From Chara braunii (Eukaryota > Streptophyta > Charophyceae > Charales > Characeae), in contig BFEA01000776.1 in the NCBI GenBank assembly GCA_003427395.1, positions 362,879 through 426,878 of the forward strand: DNA of 64,000 nt, given 5' to 3'. Positions 53,254-63,235 of this stretch are shown here, piece after piece. The notes beneath the pieces are model-generated. The model saw only the letters and a list, made by a program, of their open reading frames with translations, did not search any database and was not told the DNA's origin. How positions within the stretch are numbered: position 1 is the stretch's first letter; each line of letters opens with the position of its first letter. A program made the position numbers and the translations under genes.

Positions 53254-53426
53254 CCCCCCCCCTCGAGGCCTTAATGATGGCGGCCTCCCCAGTCTTCCCC
53301 TTCCAAGCTGCACCGCGTAGGGAGTAAGTAGTTTGTAGTCTTGTCGAAGTGGCAAATGACATCTGGCTTTGAGGTAGCCCTTGAGGGGAGCGTCAAAATT
53401 TATATCAGGAAACAAGTCCCCATATA

Positions 53427-53878
53427 GGGGCTCGTTCGGCACTCCTCGGGCATGTAAGGGCCCCGAGGAATTGTTCATTCCACCTATCCTCGGGGATGCA
53501 GTCGACAAAAAAAAAGTGAAAACACTCTGAAGGAAATTCCTTGGGCTCCAAGGATTCCCCAGCCATTTCTTCCTCTTGCCCAAGGGACCTCACGAGGTCC
53601 CTTGGGCAAAAAGAATCCACGTTTCACGGAGAGGAGCGGGCACATGGGTAGAGAGATGTTACAACCGAGAATCTATATTAATGGCGGCACCCTATTGGCT
53701 GAAGGCCTCAAACACATTTGATTTTTTTTTTTCTTTTCTTTTTTCTTGTCTGACATCGTTCGAAGGAAATGTCCTCGTCCCCGAGGACAGGTGGAACGAT
53801 GGCGGGAATTTTCTTGAAAACCCCCAATGAAACTTCCTTCGGCCCCGAGGACGCCCCAAGGAGTGTCGAACGAGCCCC
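53427..53878. mobile_element. MITE with GGGGCTCGTTCG ends, target duplication ATA
   Basis: Ends GGGGCTCGTTCGGCACTCCT and inverted GGGGCTCGTTCGACACTCCT. ATA flanks both sides (53424-53426, 53879-53881), and the left copy of the duplication has the empty site with one ATA (52475-52477). An inner CAAGGGACCTCACGAGGTCCCTTG palindrome is present. Three-base targets and GGGGC-type ends are reminiscent of PIF/Harbinger MITEs. Confidence 0.88.
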
Positions 53879-54340
53879 ATACTCCCGCAACGGCCAAGTT
53901 CCGCCTCGTCTTCTTTTGTAGCAATGACATCACCCTAATTATCTGTCTACTTGACCGCAAAGTTCATCCTCGAGTACTCGCTTCGTCGAAACCCAGCCAA
54001 ACTCCACCTCTCAGTTGACCTCACTGATTAGGTTGTTAACTACCTACTCTCGGTCTACCTTGGTCGGAGATAGTCCGACATAGTGGGTACTTTCGATGGG
54101 AGAGTATGGAGCTCCACCGTTCCCCGTCGGCGATGGCGGGGTGGTACGGCAAGGCAGGGTCTAGGACCGACTCCACCAGACGTCGGCCTGGACTGGCACC
54201 GGTTCGGAGCGGCCGGAAAATTAGCGCTACAATAGCGCAGCCGCCCAACACCGGGGCCCCCGGCTCCTCCTTTTTCCTCGATCCTAGATGGACTTCGCAT
54301 TTGCCTGTGAAAGGTAGTGGCGGTTGAAAAAAAAAGGGGT

Positions 54341-54514
54341 AACTTCGGCGCAGTCACGAAAACAGTTCGTAATTGCACTTCAGACAATCCCGCGAATACA
54401 ACACACCCCCACGGGACCCCACCGGACCCGAAACGTAGGTCATATACATTCAGCATTACCGGCCCTTCTGACTCAAGTGCAATTACAAACTCAATCCCTG
54501 ACTGCGCCGTAGTT
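54341..54514. mobile_element. Short inverted-repeat element in an A-run
   Basis: Ends AACTTCGGCGCAGTCACG and inverted AACTACGGCGCAGTCAGG, with TAATTGCACTT-GA inside both arms. Absent from the corresponding A18 run of the left duplication copy. Confidence 0.8.
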
Positions 54515-54898
54515 TTCTCAAAAAAAAAAGAAAAAAGATCCGTATAGTTAATGCCATCACCTGTTGAAATGGCCACGATGCAATGAGAGAACAATGGAAT
54601 TTGGCTCTGTGACAACAATGGAATTTGGCTCTGTGACCGTTCCAGCGCTGAACGCACTTTCGCGTTTGAACGCGAGCCTTCAAACGCCCGGAGGACGCAA
54701 ACGCGCAACGCGCCACGTGCCGCGATTTTTTTTTACGCCACCCACCCATCCGCATGCACGCGTGGCGGACTAAGGGTGGGGGGTTTGGTTAGTCAAAAAA
54801 AAAAAAAAAAAAGTGTATATTTCCATGTTCTAGCCGTAGATTCATTCGATTTTGCTCATAAAATAGATGGTTGGTTGATTGATTGATTGATTGATTGA

Positions 54899-55618
54899 NN
54901 NNNNNNNNNNNNNNNNNNNNNNNNNNNNNNNNNNNNNNNNNNNNNNNNNNNNNNNNNNNNNNNNNNNNNNNNNNNNNNNNNNNNNNNNNNNNNNNNNNNN
55001 NNNNNNNNNNNNNNNNNNNNNNNNNNNNNNNNNNNNNNNNNNNNNNNNNNNNNNNNNNNNNNNNNNNNNNNNNNNNNNNNNNNNNNNNNNNNNNNNNNNN
55101 NNNNNNNNNNNNNNNNNNNNNNNNNNNNNNNNNNNNNNNNNNNNNNNNNNNNNNNNNNNNNNNNNNNNNNNNNNNNNNNNNNNNNNNNNNNNNNNNNNNN
55201 NNNNNNNNNNNNNNNNNNNNNNNNNNNNNNNNNNNNNNNNNNNNNNNNNNNNNNNNNNNNNNNNNNNNNNNNNNNNNNNNNNNNNNNNNNNNNNNNNNNN
55301 NNNNNNNNNNNNNNNNNNNNNNNNNNNNNNNNNNNNNNNNNNNNNNNNNNNNNNNNNNNNNNNNNNNNNNNNNNNNNNNNNNNNNNNNNNNNNNNNNNNN
55401 NNNNNNNNNNNNNNNNNNNNNNNNNNNNNNNNNNNNNNNNNNNNNNNNNNNNNNNNNNNNNNNNNNNNNNNNNNNNNNNNNNNNNNNNNNNNNNNNNNNN
55501 NNNNNNNNNNNNNNNNNNNNNNNNNNNNNNNNNNNNNNNNNNNNNNNNNNNNNNNNNNNNNNNNNNNNNNNNNNNNNNNNNNNNNNNNNNNNNNNNNNNN
55601 NNNNNNNNNNNNNNNNNN
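54899..55618. other. Assembly gap (N run)
   Basis: 720 undetermined bases between a GATT run and a GA run. Open frames drawn across it are meaningless. Confidence 1.

Positions 55619-55683
<65 letters not shown>
55619..55683. repeat. (GA)n microsatellite
   Basis: Pure AG tract directly after the gap, abutting a U6-derived piece. Confidence 0.95.
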
Positions 55684-55685
<2 letters not shown>

Positions 55686-55714
55686 CCATGCTAATCTTAT
55701 CTTCTCTGTGTCCC
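55684..55714 (-). pseudogene. U6 snRNA-derived sequence 3 (central fragment)
   Basis: On the minus strand GGGACACAGAGAAGATAAGA then TTAGCATGGCC matches the ACAGAGA-box region of U6 with a 5-base ATAAG insertion, then runs into the (CT)n tract. Confidence 0.7.
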
Positions 55715-55888
55715 GGGGCCCCTTTCCTTTTCTTCGACCGTAAGGCCTGGTGCCGCCAATTCGTCCCGCAGGGTGGCCAGAGTCCTTCACTGCCGTCATC
55801 CCCCAAACATGGCGCGTCCTCATTTGCCTGTACCTGACGGGGAAGAAGGCTTGTATACAATCATTTTCCAGGTGTGCAATGCCCACCC

Positions 55889-55897
55889 ACACACACA

Positions 55898-55958
<61 letters not shown>

Positions 55959-55976
55959 GCGCACACACACACACAC

Positions 55977-56037
<61 letters not shown>
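55889..56037. repeat. Compound (CA)n-(GA)n microsatellite
   Basis: CA repeat to about 55978, interrupted by AAGCG, then a pure GA tract. Confidence 0.95.
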
Positions 56038-56039
<2 letters not shown>

Positions 56040-56244
56040 GGGCCTCCGACCTCTCCACAAAACAGCTTTCTGGAGAGTGCACCTCTTCACGAGTCCAGAT
56101 CAGGCAGACAAAATTATTGAACTTTTCTCTAGAAATTATATTGTGGAGAGTAAGTGCAACCAGGCCTCCGGTTCGACAACTAGGCCCTAAAGCTATGGGA
56201 GTCGCTCCATTACTCTCACATGCAGAAAAGACAAAAAAGTACGG

Positions 56245-56338
56245 CGAGTCCTTTGGGACATCCGTTAAAATTGAAATGATACAAGCATGGCCCCTGCACA
56301 AGGATGTACCCAACCAAAACAAAAAAAAAAAAAAAAAA
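56245..56338 (+). pseudogene. U6 snRNA-derived sequence 4 with poly(A)
   Basis: GTCCTTTGGGACATCCGTTA and AAATTGAAATGATAC match U6 from its 5' end. The AGAGAAGATT segment is deleted, then AAGCATGGCCCCTGCACAAGGATG follows. The sequence ends ACCAAAAC plus about 18 A. A retropseudogene lacking the catalytic ACAGAGA box. Confidence 0.85.
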
Positions 56339-56668
56339 GGGTTTGTCGATGCATCCTTCGATGTTCTACGGGAGGATTCCTTCTCATTTTCCACATTTGA
56401 AGAGCCGTGGTGAGAGGCCCTACGTGTTTGCGAGAGCACGGCCAGGACGGGGAACCGGGGAAAAGCAACAGACGGCTTCTCGTCTTAAAAAATAAAATAA
56501 AATAAAATCACGGCCCGGGGTCCGCACTTAGAGAGAGGTGATAAAATAAATTAAAAAAATAATAATTAAAAAAAAAGAGAGAGGTGATGACCTGATAATA
56601 AGAGCATCCCCTCCAAGCGGGGGTACTGGGGGTGGATGGTCCTCCTCTCGGACCTCTCCGAAGCTCGA
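56339..56668. other. Intergenic with AAAAT repeats
   Basis: Short (AAAAT)n near 56488-56508 and AT-rich DNA to 56575. No gene. Confidence 0.5.
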
Positions 56669-56797
56669 TGTATTAGTTGGACGATGATGATGGAGATCCC
56701 GTGGGTCTGAGTGTATTTGCTATTTTACTCTCCGCTCCTCAGTGTCTTAGTTAGACGATGATGATGGAAATCCCGCGGTCTGAGTGTATTTGCTATT
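56669..56797. repeat. Direct repeat, two ~65-bp units
   Basis: TTAGTTGGACGATGATGATG and TTAGTTAGACGATGATGATG, each followed by GA(A/G)ATCCCG and GTCTGAGTGTATTTGCTATT. Confidence 0.85.
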
Positions 56798-56798
56798 A

Positions 56799-57026
56799 GG
56801 GTCAGATCCCACTTCCCTGGATTATTCATTTTCCACACTCGATCACAAAGATCAGCGGTCAGATCAACTGTCAGAAATGAACAATAGGGGCTAGCGGGAT
56901 CTGACCCATTGCTATTAGGGTCAGATCCCACTACCCTGGATTATTCAATTTTCACCCTCGATTACGAAGATCAACGGTCAGATCAACGGTCAGAAATGAA
57001 CAATAGGGGCTAGAGGGATCTGACCC
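56799..57026. mobile_element. Tandem dimer of a 109-bp inverted-repeat element
   Basis: Each unit begins GGGTCAGATCCCACT and ends AGCGGGATCTGACCC or AGAGGGATCTGACCC (56799-56907 and 56918-57026). The units are joined by ATTGCTATTA, which also precedes the first as TTTGCTATTA. Inner GATCAACGGTCAGATCAACG words are repeated. No coding capacity. Confidence 0.85.
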
Positions 57027-57141
57027 ACTACCATGGACGCTCTCGGAGGTTTATTTTTTTGGGCTTCGCAATTTTGTGCGGCAAAATGTGCGACAACGTC
57101 CGGGCATGAGAGACTGGATGGCGGTTAGTCGTTAGGATTCT

Positions 57142-57198
57142 TTCTTTTTTTTTTTTTTTTATCTAATCTTCTCTGTATCGTTCCAATTTTAACGGATG
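57142..57198 (-). pseudogene. U6 snRNA-derived sequence 5 with poly(A)
   Basis: Minus strand: CATCCGTTAAAATTGGAACG and ATACAGAGAAGATTAG match U6 with the ACAGAGA box intact, then ATAAAA and an A-run of about 19 (T-run 57142-57160 on the plus strand). Truncated at the 5' stem and right after GATTAG. Confidence 0.85.
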
Positions 57199-58506
57199 AT
57201 TCGTCTTCTTCATGGCGCTATAATGTTCGTTCTTTTCTTTTCTTTTTTTTTTTTTTCTTTTTTTTTAAGTTCTTTTCATTTTCAATGTAACAAGCAACTG
57301 AGAATGAGTGTCTTTGCACTGTAGACGAAGTGTTCTTTTTTCCTTTTTTTTTTCTTTGATAGACGAAGTGTTTTACCTATATCCGCGGCGGTCGGTTGAA
57401 GTCACAAGGCACTCGTTGTCGAATTGGATATATAGCAATAAGCAGTTTTAAGCTCCGTATGTGTCAATCTGCGGTCACTGGAACATTTAAGCGGCAGCCG
57501 CGGCTTGCGGTTATTGATCGGCATTTCGGGCGACGATCGAGATTCTGTTTGTTTTTTTTTTGGGCACGACGAGATTCTTACCCCGCCCCCACCCCCCCAA
57601 AAAAAAAAAGAAAAAGAAAAAAAAAGAAAAAAAAAAAAAGAAAAAAAAAAAAAGAAAAAAAAAGGAGACCGGCACGGCTTCTCAACATCCGTTCCCACAT
57701 AAATGAAACTCTTAACAGACGTTTCTTGCATTCACATCAACTGACATACGGCCTGGCTCCACTACACATCACTCTACATGCACGTGGACGCTTTCAGGAC
57801 CAGGTGCATCCCGACGAGTCCAACATTTTGAGTGTTCCTGGTCTCTAAAGCATCCAAATTCATGTAGTGTGTTGTGAAGTGTAGCAAGATACATAAACAA
57901 ACCTTCGTAGCCGACCTCAAAATGCGCATCTTTACCCGGCGGGATGTTTGTGAGCATTCCCGGCCTCTTCTGCTTTGTAATGGAATGCTTTCTTTTGCCC
58001 GAAAAAGAGAAAAAGAACCACACAATAGGCATCTTTTTATCAGAGAAAAAATAGATTGTCTTTTTCCTTTCTTTTTCGACGAGAATGTATGGCTTGGAGC
58101 ATAACTCTAGTAGAAGAATGAGACCAGGTTCTTCCCCCATGCAACGCAAAACGGACCGTGCCACGACACAAAAGCCGCAGTGTGCGCCTGAAGGTCGAGC
58201 TCAACCTCACAAAGCTACAGACAAAAAACACTCCCCCTGTAATTGCTGTTCCACGTACCTGCCGCCGGCAGAATCTATCATAAAAGAGGGCCCACAAAAT
58301 ATAGTCGGCAAATAGACGCTCATGCTGTACGATTTCGCTGCGTTTCTCGTGAACAGATGTCCACATGGACTCAGTGCTCCCACGTGCAAAGAGCGGCCCC
58401 CACGTGAAAAGAGTCAAAAGACCGGAGAGCCTTCCCGCGCGGCAAGACCGTACAGCGCTCCGTAGATCGATTCCACGTGGTCAGAGTGGTCCCCGACTGC
58501 CTGTCC

Positions 58507-58507
<1 letters not shown>
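57199..58507. other. Intergenic, homopolymer-rich
   Basis: Contains T-runs (57245-57268, 57340-57353) and an A/G purine tract at 57598-57664. Duplicated AGACGAAGTGTT words occur near 57322 and 57361. Open frames across the tracts are low-complexity. No gene recognised. Confidence 0.5.
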
Positions 58508-58558
<51 letters not shown>

Positions 58559-58559
58559 N

Positions 58560-58619
<60 letters not shown>
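58508..58619. repeat. (CT)n microsatellite
   Basis: Near-pure CT tract of about 110 bases with one undetermined base at 58559. Confidence 0.95.
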
Positions 58620-58622
<3 letters not shown>

Positions 58623-59812
58623 AACGAACGAAGTTCGTCCCTTCTTATATCACATAGTAATCTTAATCTTAGACGAGTACGGTCGAAGCAACGTCGGCAT
58701 TGTCGACTCCAGAAGGGACTTCAGCACTACGGAGAACTACAGGGAACGAACCATATAAGAGTGAGAGAGGGAGCGAGGAAGAGGCGAAGAAAGCGCAGGC
58801 TACGACGACGAGAGAAACAAGTGGAAGTAACGCACATGCCACGTGGCGACGCCGTATTCCGAGAACACGGGAGACTGTGTCCATAGCTACTGTGGTTTTC
58901 TTTCTTGCGAAAGTGCACTGCGCAAGAGCTGCAGCTGCAGCTGCAAACGTACAGCGAAAAACACTCACAATCAGCCAGCTTACGTCCACCACATAGCCAA
59001 GTACAGCTAGCGGCGACCTACGACCAAAGGCCATAATCGAGGAGCAAGATTCCGGGTTAGAAAACCATGCTTCAGAGGAAGCTCACATTCATCCGCATGG
59101 CTGCTTGCTACCTGTACACTGTAAACTAGCCGACTTCACGGAAGCCATTGCCCTTACGTCCAACGATGGCTGCTACGTGCAACATCCATCACAGAACCTG
59201 ATGTTGTGTACGTGTGCTCGACTACGTTCTACCCAAGAACACACGTACAATGACTCCATACATATACTAAATTCCCCAAGTACTCTAGGTCGTGAAAGGA
59301 TCGCTAACGCCGCTAAGAAGATATGCACCGACGACGTAGTACTACAGCTGAGGCAAGCTAAGAGAGCATATTGCCGACGTTCAGCGAAGGAAGCTACGTA
59401 GAACTATCGAAGAAGAATCGCTGAGGTTGTGTACGTTTGAAGATGTCCTTACGGTACGGAACGATTACACTGTGTTACAATCGCTGGAGGACGTCGAAAA
59501 GTCGAAGCTATCTTTGCCAACTCGGATCCCGACTTCCTTTCCACACCTCACACAAAATGACCAAATACAAAGCTTGAAGCTTTTGCCCATCACCCAGCAA
59601 GTATACGAGAAAAACGTCCCGCCCAATACTATATATATCGCCAGAAAGTCCGATTACATCAAACAGTGTAGGTATGTGCTATGATTCATAGGGACGTCAG
59701 ATCAAGACCGACAAGACCGCCAGCATTGTGTCTATAGACGAGCTGATCTGGTTTTGATACCTACCCAGTCCGTTTAAGACACGTGGCGGTTAATCACAGA
59801 GTACACACGTGA
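58620..59812. other. Intergenic with short unassigned frames
   Basis: Frames at 59105-59401 (98 codons) and 59427-59684 (85 codons) lie in tandem and have non-repetitive composition, but I recognise no family, and stops separate them. They could be exons of an unrecognised gene or chance. They are not called as genes. Confidence 0.35.
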
Positions 59813-61180
59813 CTAATTGATAGGAAGAGAGATTTGGAAGTGTCCGTAGCTACCTCTCGATCTGTATAAAGCTGCGTACGTGGTTCCTGTGGTAGAACAG
59901 CCGTCGATCTCAAACACCCATCCTTTGGCCTTGGGGCTGTACCTGGCCATGCCCAATCTCGTAATGGGAGCACTGAGCGGCGTGTTGATAGTCTTGCCGT
60001 GCATGTACAGCACTTCCGTCCCGGTGTTTGTCGCCGAGAAGAGGTACACCACTCCTCTGGTCAGGTTGGCCACGGCTGGCAGCTTTGCACCCGTGAACTC
60101 CGCCTTGAAATGCGTCTTCCCGTTGTTACATCGCGTCCCGCCGCCGAAGGACAGCGTTAAGGACTGCGCGAGCTCGCCTTCCAGGTGGCAGCGGAACTTG
60201 TCGATGGTGGAAGGGGCATTGCCACATGGAGGGGGGTTGGAGGGGTTAACACATTTGTCGCAGTCGGTCCGAGGACTGATTTCGTACGTGCTTCGGACGG
60301 GGTGACCCACAATGGACTCGATCCATGCAACGTAGGGGGCAATACGGGTGTAGACAGAGGGCTTGAGGGTGCTCTGGCCGCAGACTGACACAGAGGCGAC
60401 GCCGACGACGACGGCGCAGCCGCCGGAGGAGGAGGTGGTAGTCAGCGCGCCGCCGTCATCGCCGTCGCAGGCATCGGCCAAGGCGGTGTCGCATCCGGCG
60501 CACAGCATGCTCGACGGCTCGAAATCGCTCCCCCAGACGGTATCCAGACCGCACATCTGCGGAATCGTGTTCACAGTCGTGGCCTTGAGAGAGCGCGCGG
60601 GAGTCGCCACCCCCGACGCCTTCGGGCTGCCCAATCCCCATCCCGCGATGGTCACGTCGGCGCCAAGTGTCAGCTTGTCGTCCTTCGGAGCCAGCTTGAT
60701 GGGTCTCGCCCTCTTCGAGTAGGCGATCGGATTCTGGCTGCTCACTCGTAACACCGCCACGTCATGCTTCTTCAACGTCCCATTAGCGGTGGAGTCGTAC
60801 TCCTGATGCACCCACACTCGCTCCACCGCAGCAGTCGATCCCAGCAGCCAATCCTCGTTCCCGTACCTGACCGTGATCTGGCTGTCGATTGGGACAGCGC
60901 TCTCGCCCGGGCCGAACCCGGCCAGTGCCATACAGTGAGCCGCCGTCAGGACATAGAGATTGCTGAGAATCGAGCCACCGCATGACACCTCATCAGCACC
61001 CTTCTTCACAATCACCGCTACTTGATGGGAGTAGTAGCGCAGGTTGGCCTGGTGGCCTCCCAACACCTTGGCGTTGGCCTGGCAGTCGGCTCGTGAGAGC
61101 AGAGTTACAAAAACTGCCAGCATTGCAATCACACCGGGTCGCCGGACACAGGCATCCATAGCTGATCGAGAGGAAGCCAT
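59813..61180 (-). CDS. Secreted trypsin-fold (S1) protease homologue with catalytic Ser replaced by Asp
   Basis: 455 codons from ATG 61180, single open frame. The frame is open further up, but only to a GTG. Residues 1-33 look like a signal peptide (hydrophobic GVIAMLAVFVTLL). Activation-type site K38/V39-L-G-G. The S1 domain has C67-G-G-S and TAAH82-C83, N-glycosylation motif N133-G-T, HD140-VAVL, IAGWG, and specificity Asp236 in D-A-C-D-G-D. The nucleophile position in G-D-S-G-G reads G-D-D242-G-G (codon GAC at 60455-60457). His and Asp of the triad are kept, so the fold is probably intact but classical proteolysis is not expected. Residues ~295-455 form a Cys-containing C-terminal extension of unknown type (CDKCVNPSNPPPCGN, GKTHFKAEFTGAKLP, GWVFEIDGCSTTG). 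A CT tract lies in the 5' flank. Confidence 0.88.
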   Translation of the reverse strand: MASSRSAMDACVRRPGVIAMLAVFVTLLSRADCQANAKVLGGHQANLRYYSHQVAVIVKKGADEVSCGGSILSNLYVLTAAHCMALAGFGPGESAVPIDSQITVRYGNEDWLLGSTAAVERVWVHQEYDSTANGTLKKHDVAVLRVSSQNPIAYSKRARPIKLAPKDDKLTLGADVTIAGWGLGSPKASGVATPARSLKATTVNTIPQMCGLDTVWGSDFEPSSMLCAGCDTALADACDGDDGGALTTTSSSGGCAVVVGVASVSVCGQSTLKPSVYTRIAPYVAWIESIVGHPVRSTYEISPRTDCDKCVNPSNPPPCGNAPSTIDKFRCHLEGELAQSLTLSFGGGTRCNNGKTHFKAEFTGAKLPAVANLTRGVVYLFSATNTGTEVLYMHGKTINTPLSAPITRLGMARYSPKAKGWVFEIDGCSTTGTTYAALYRSRGSYGHFQISLPIN

Positions 61181-61283
61181 GGCGCTGAGCAGCCTGATCT
61201 CCAGCACGCCTGTTAGTACTAAACGCAGCTGCGGCCGCCGTCACCCACTCCCCACACCCCGCCACCCACGATATCTTCCTCCT

Positions 61284-61286
<3 letters not shown>

Positions 61287-61371
<85 letters not shown>
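61287..61371. repeat. (CT)n microsatellite upstream of the trypsin-like gene
   Basis: About 42 CT units, 105 to 190 bp before the start codon. On the gene's coding strand it reads GAGA, which in plants can mark promoter or 5' UTR regions. That role is inference. Confidence 0.95.
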
Positions 61372-61374
<3 letters not shown>

Positions 61375-61541
61375 CAAGTCTCTACAAGTGGCGTGCACAC
61401 TGCTACAAGGTGTGAGCGTGTGAAAGACTGAGAGCAGCAGCTCTCTCCCTCGTGGATGCCCGCCGACTTCGTGCTTGCCCACCGACTCCGTGGTTGCCCG
61501 CCGACTCTGCACCCCGTGAAACAGCCACTCTTTATGCTCTG

Positions 61542-61548
61542 CTATATA
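61542..61548 (-). promoter_or_regulatory. Possible TATA box of the trypsin-like gene
   Basis: TATATAG within GGATATAGTATATAGCAGAG on the minus strand, about 360 bp before the start codon. Weak evidence only. Confidence 0.3.
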
Positions 61549-61612
61549 CTATATCCAAACTCTGTACGTTTTTTCGTTTTTTTTGAGGGGGGGGAGAAAC
61601 TCGGTACTCTCT

Positions 61613-61780
61613 GGGCCGAGGTCCCACTAGCGAAGGGGATTGGATTGAACGCCGGAATCTGGACGGGTTGGAGCACAAGTGCAGAATATCGAGCTTGAAC
61701 TGCTTTTCTGCATCTCTGCTTGAAACGCGTCCAGATTCAGGAGCTTAATCCAATCCCTGTTGCTAGTGGGACCCCGGCCC
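61613..61780. mobile_element. MITE family M1, copy b
   Basis: GGGCCGAGGTCCCACTAGCG at the left and GCTAGTGGGACCCCGGCCC at the right are inverted. Inner TTCTGCATCTCTGCTTGAAA and GTCCAGATTCAGGAGCTTA match copy a at 32125. The best-preserved copy. Confidence 0.88.
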
Positions 61781-61925
61781 TCGAGTCCGTTGCCAGCCTT
61801 TTCTCGGGCGCGAAGGTGATGTCCCCCCGGCAGACACGTGGAGAAACCGCATTTCGGCTGGGAGAGATCTTTCTTTTTGTTTCTTTTTTTTTTTCTCTTT
61901 TTTTTTTTTGGGCTGAGAGAGATCT
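61781..61925. other. Spacer between two M1 elements
   Basis: Short unique segment with T-runs. No gene. Confidence 0.5.
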
Positions 61926-62553
61926 GGGGCGAGGTCCCACTAGCAGCGGGATAGGATAGAAACGAGTTTGTGGGGCAGTTGAGTGACCCCAATCCTGCCG
62001 TGCAGTAGTCGTGATCCCACGGTCAGTGTTCTACTTGTATTACCCGAAAAAATTAGGAGATCTTCGTTCCCCTCCTCCTCTCCTTAACACTGGGCATGCC
62101 CGTGCAAAGAAAGCTTCCCGCCAGAATCTTTTCTATCGGTTGGGGGTAAGGCCAACCCCAAAGGAGGATCGACCTGAGCCCACTTGATAGAAGATTTTCA
62201 GTATTTTACTTGCTGTTGCGCAATTATCTCATTGGGTGGAGCGGTCCTTCAATCACGGAGTATATGGAGGGTGTCAGGATCAGTGCGGACAGAAGTCAAG
62301 TTTATTCCAGCAAATGTGGCGGTTACTTTGTTCACTGCTGATGCAACCACCACCATCAGATCATTTGTGATCTGATGGCTGGGAAGCACTCTGCCGTGAT
62401 TTTCGGTGGGAGGTCTCTGTTTCTTTTTTTTTTTTTTGCGTTTCTCCTGTTTTCTCAGCCCAGAAATTCGTAATGAACCTGTCGGGCCGCTGCCACTCAG
62501 TGTCGCACTGGATCGGCCACACTCCTATCCGACTGCTAATGGGACCTCGCCCC
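61926..62553. mobile_element. MITE family M1, longer member (copy c)
   Basis: Left GGGGCGAGGTCCCACTAGCA with GCGGGATAGGATAG, right end inverted GGGGCGAGGTCCCATTAGCA with GTCGGATAGGAGTG. The 628-bp element has an interior unlike the short members, including CATCAGATCATTTGTGATCTGATG, a perfect palindrome, near 62355. No coding capacity. Confidence 0.75.
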
Positions 62554-62689
62554 TGTAAGACAGACCCACGGGCTCAATTTTTTATTTTTTTTTTCCGGTC
62601 AGTTGGTGTACCCGTCAACTATTGAAGCGCGGACCTGAGTTCGATTCCACCTGGAACCAGATGAATCAAATTCCTTAATGACTAACGGT

Positions 62690-62825
62690 GGCAAAGAGGA
62701 CTAGTAAGCGTGTTTGTGGACAGGTGCGAAAAATTGTGATTGATCTGGTGTTCTGCACCTCTGCGCGGAACACGTCTAGATTCAGACACTTCTTCCAATC
62801 CTCTTGCCGATGGGATCTGGCCCTA
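62690..62825. mobile_element. MITE family M1, copy d (degraded left end)
   Basis: Inner TTCTGCACCTCTGCGCGGAA and CACGTCTAGATTCAG match copies a and b, and the right end CCAATCCTCTTGCCGATGGG is recognisable. The left end is eroded. Confidence 0.6.
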
Positions 62826-62903
62826 AGGCCGGCCAGTTTCACGATTAAAAAGAAAAAGAAAAAGATCCGTTGCGTAGCCGGCTTGCGGTGGTAGCCTTCC
62901 CCC

Positions 62904-63016
62904 GGGGCCAGGTCCCACTGCACGACACGAATTAAGCGATATTGACCGTAGATAGCAAAGATAGCAAAGATCAACGGCCACAATCTCTTAATCCGTGCAA
63001 GTTGGACCTTGCCCCC
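62904..63016. mobile_element. MITE family M1, short member (copy e, ~113 bp)
   Basis: Left GGGGCCAGGTCCCACTGCAC with GAATTAAGCGAT and inverted right GGGGCAAGGTCCAACTTGCAC with GGATTAAGAGAT pair over about 40 bases. Confidence 0.7.
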
Positions 63017-63072
63017 CTAGCCTTCAATCCGAATAGAACATCTGGGCCCAAGTCTCACTTACCCGAAGTTCC

Positions 63073-63074
<2 letters not shown>

Positions 63075-63111
<37 letters not shown>
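63075..63111. repeat. Poly(T) tract
   Basis: About 37 T. Possibly the tail of an unidentified minus-strand retrocopy. Confidence 0.9.
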
Positions 63112-63116
<5 letters not shown>

Positions 63117-63235
63117 CCGACGGTAGAAATGAAGAACTGGCCAAGTGGGGCTTATTAGCCACCGGCTTAATCACTGAATCGGGACAGAACCTCCGTAAAA
63201 GTGCATCAACAATGAGGGCATACTCACCATAGGGC

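Larger units (their letters stand above)
53266..54898. repeat. Tandem segmental duplication, right copy with two insertions
   Basis: Collinear with 52313-53253 but about 690 bp longer. The excess is explained mainly by two inverted-repeat elements (53427-53878, 54341-54514) and a short local duplication of GGAATTTGGCTCTGTGA near 54596-54640. Confidence 0.9.

Noticed and set aside
54789-56090. Frames of 260 to 430 codons over the gap
   Set aside because: They consist of N and dinucleotide repeats.
55874-56439. Thr-His and Arg-Glu repeat proteins
   Set aside because: Products of the (CA)n-(GA)n microsatellite.
57396-57848. Lys-rich frame over the A/G tract
   Set aside because: Translation of a purine homopolymer region.
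59105-59684. Two adjacent unassigned frames (98 and 85 codons)
   Set aside because: No family features, separated by stops, and no splice signals I could defend. Recorded as intergenic.
59813-61180. Active serine protease
   Set aside because: The nucleophile codon is GAC (Asp), so classical catalysis is not expected.
61178-61207. Longer N-terminus for the trypsin-like protein
   Set aside because: The extra nine codons begin with GTG. The first ATG at 61180 gives a normal signal peptide.
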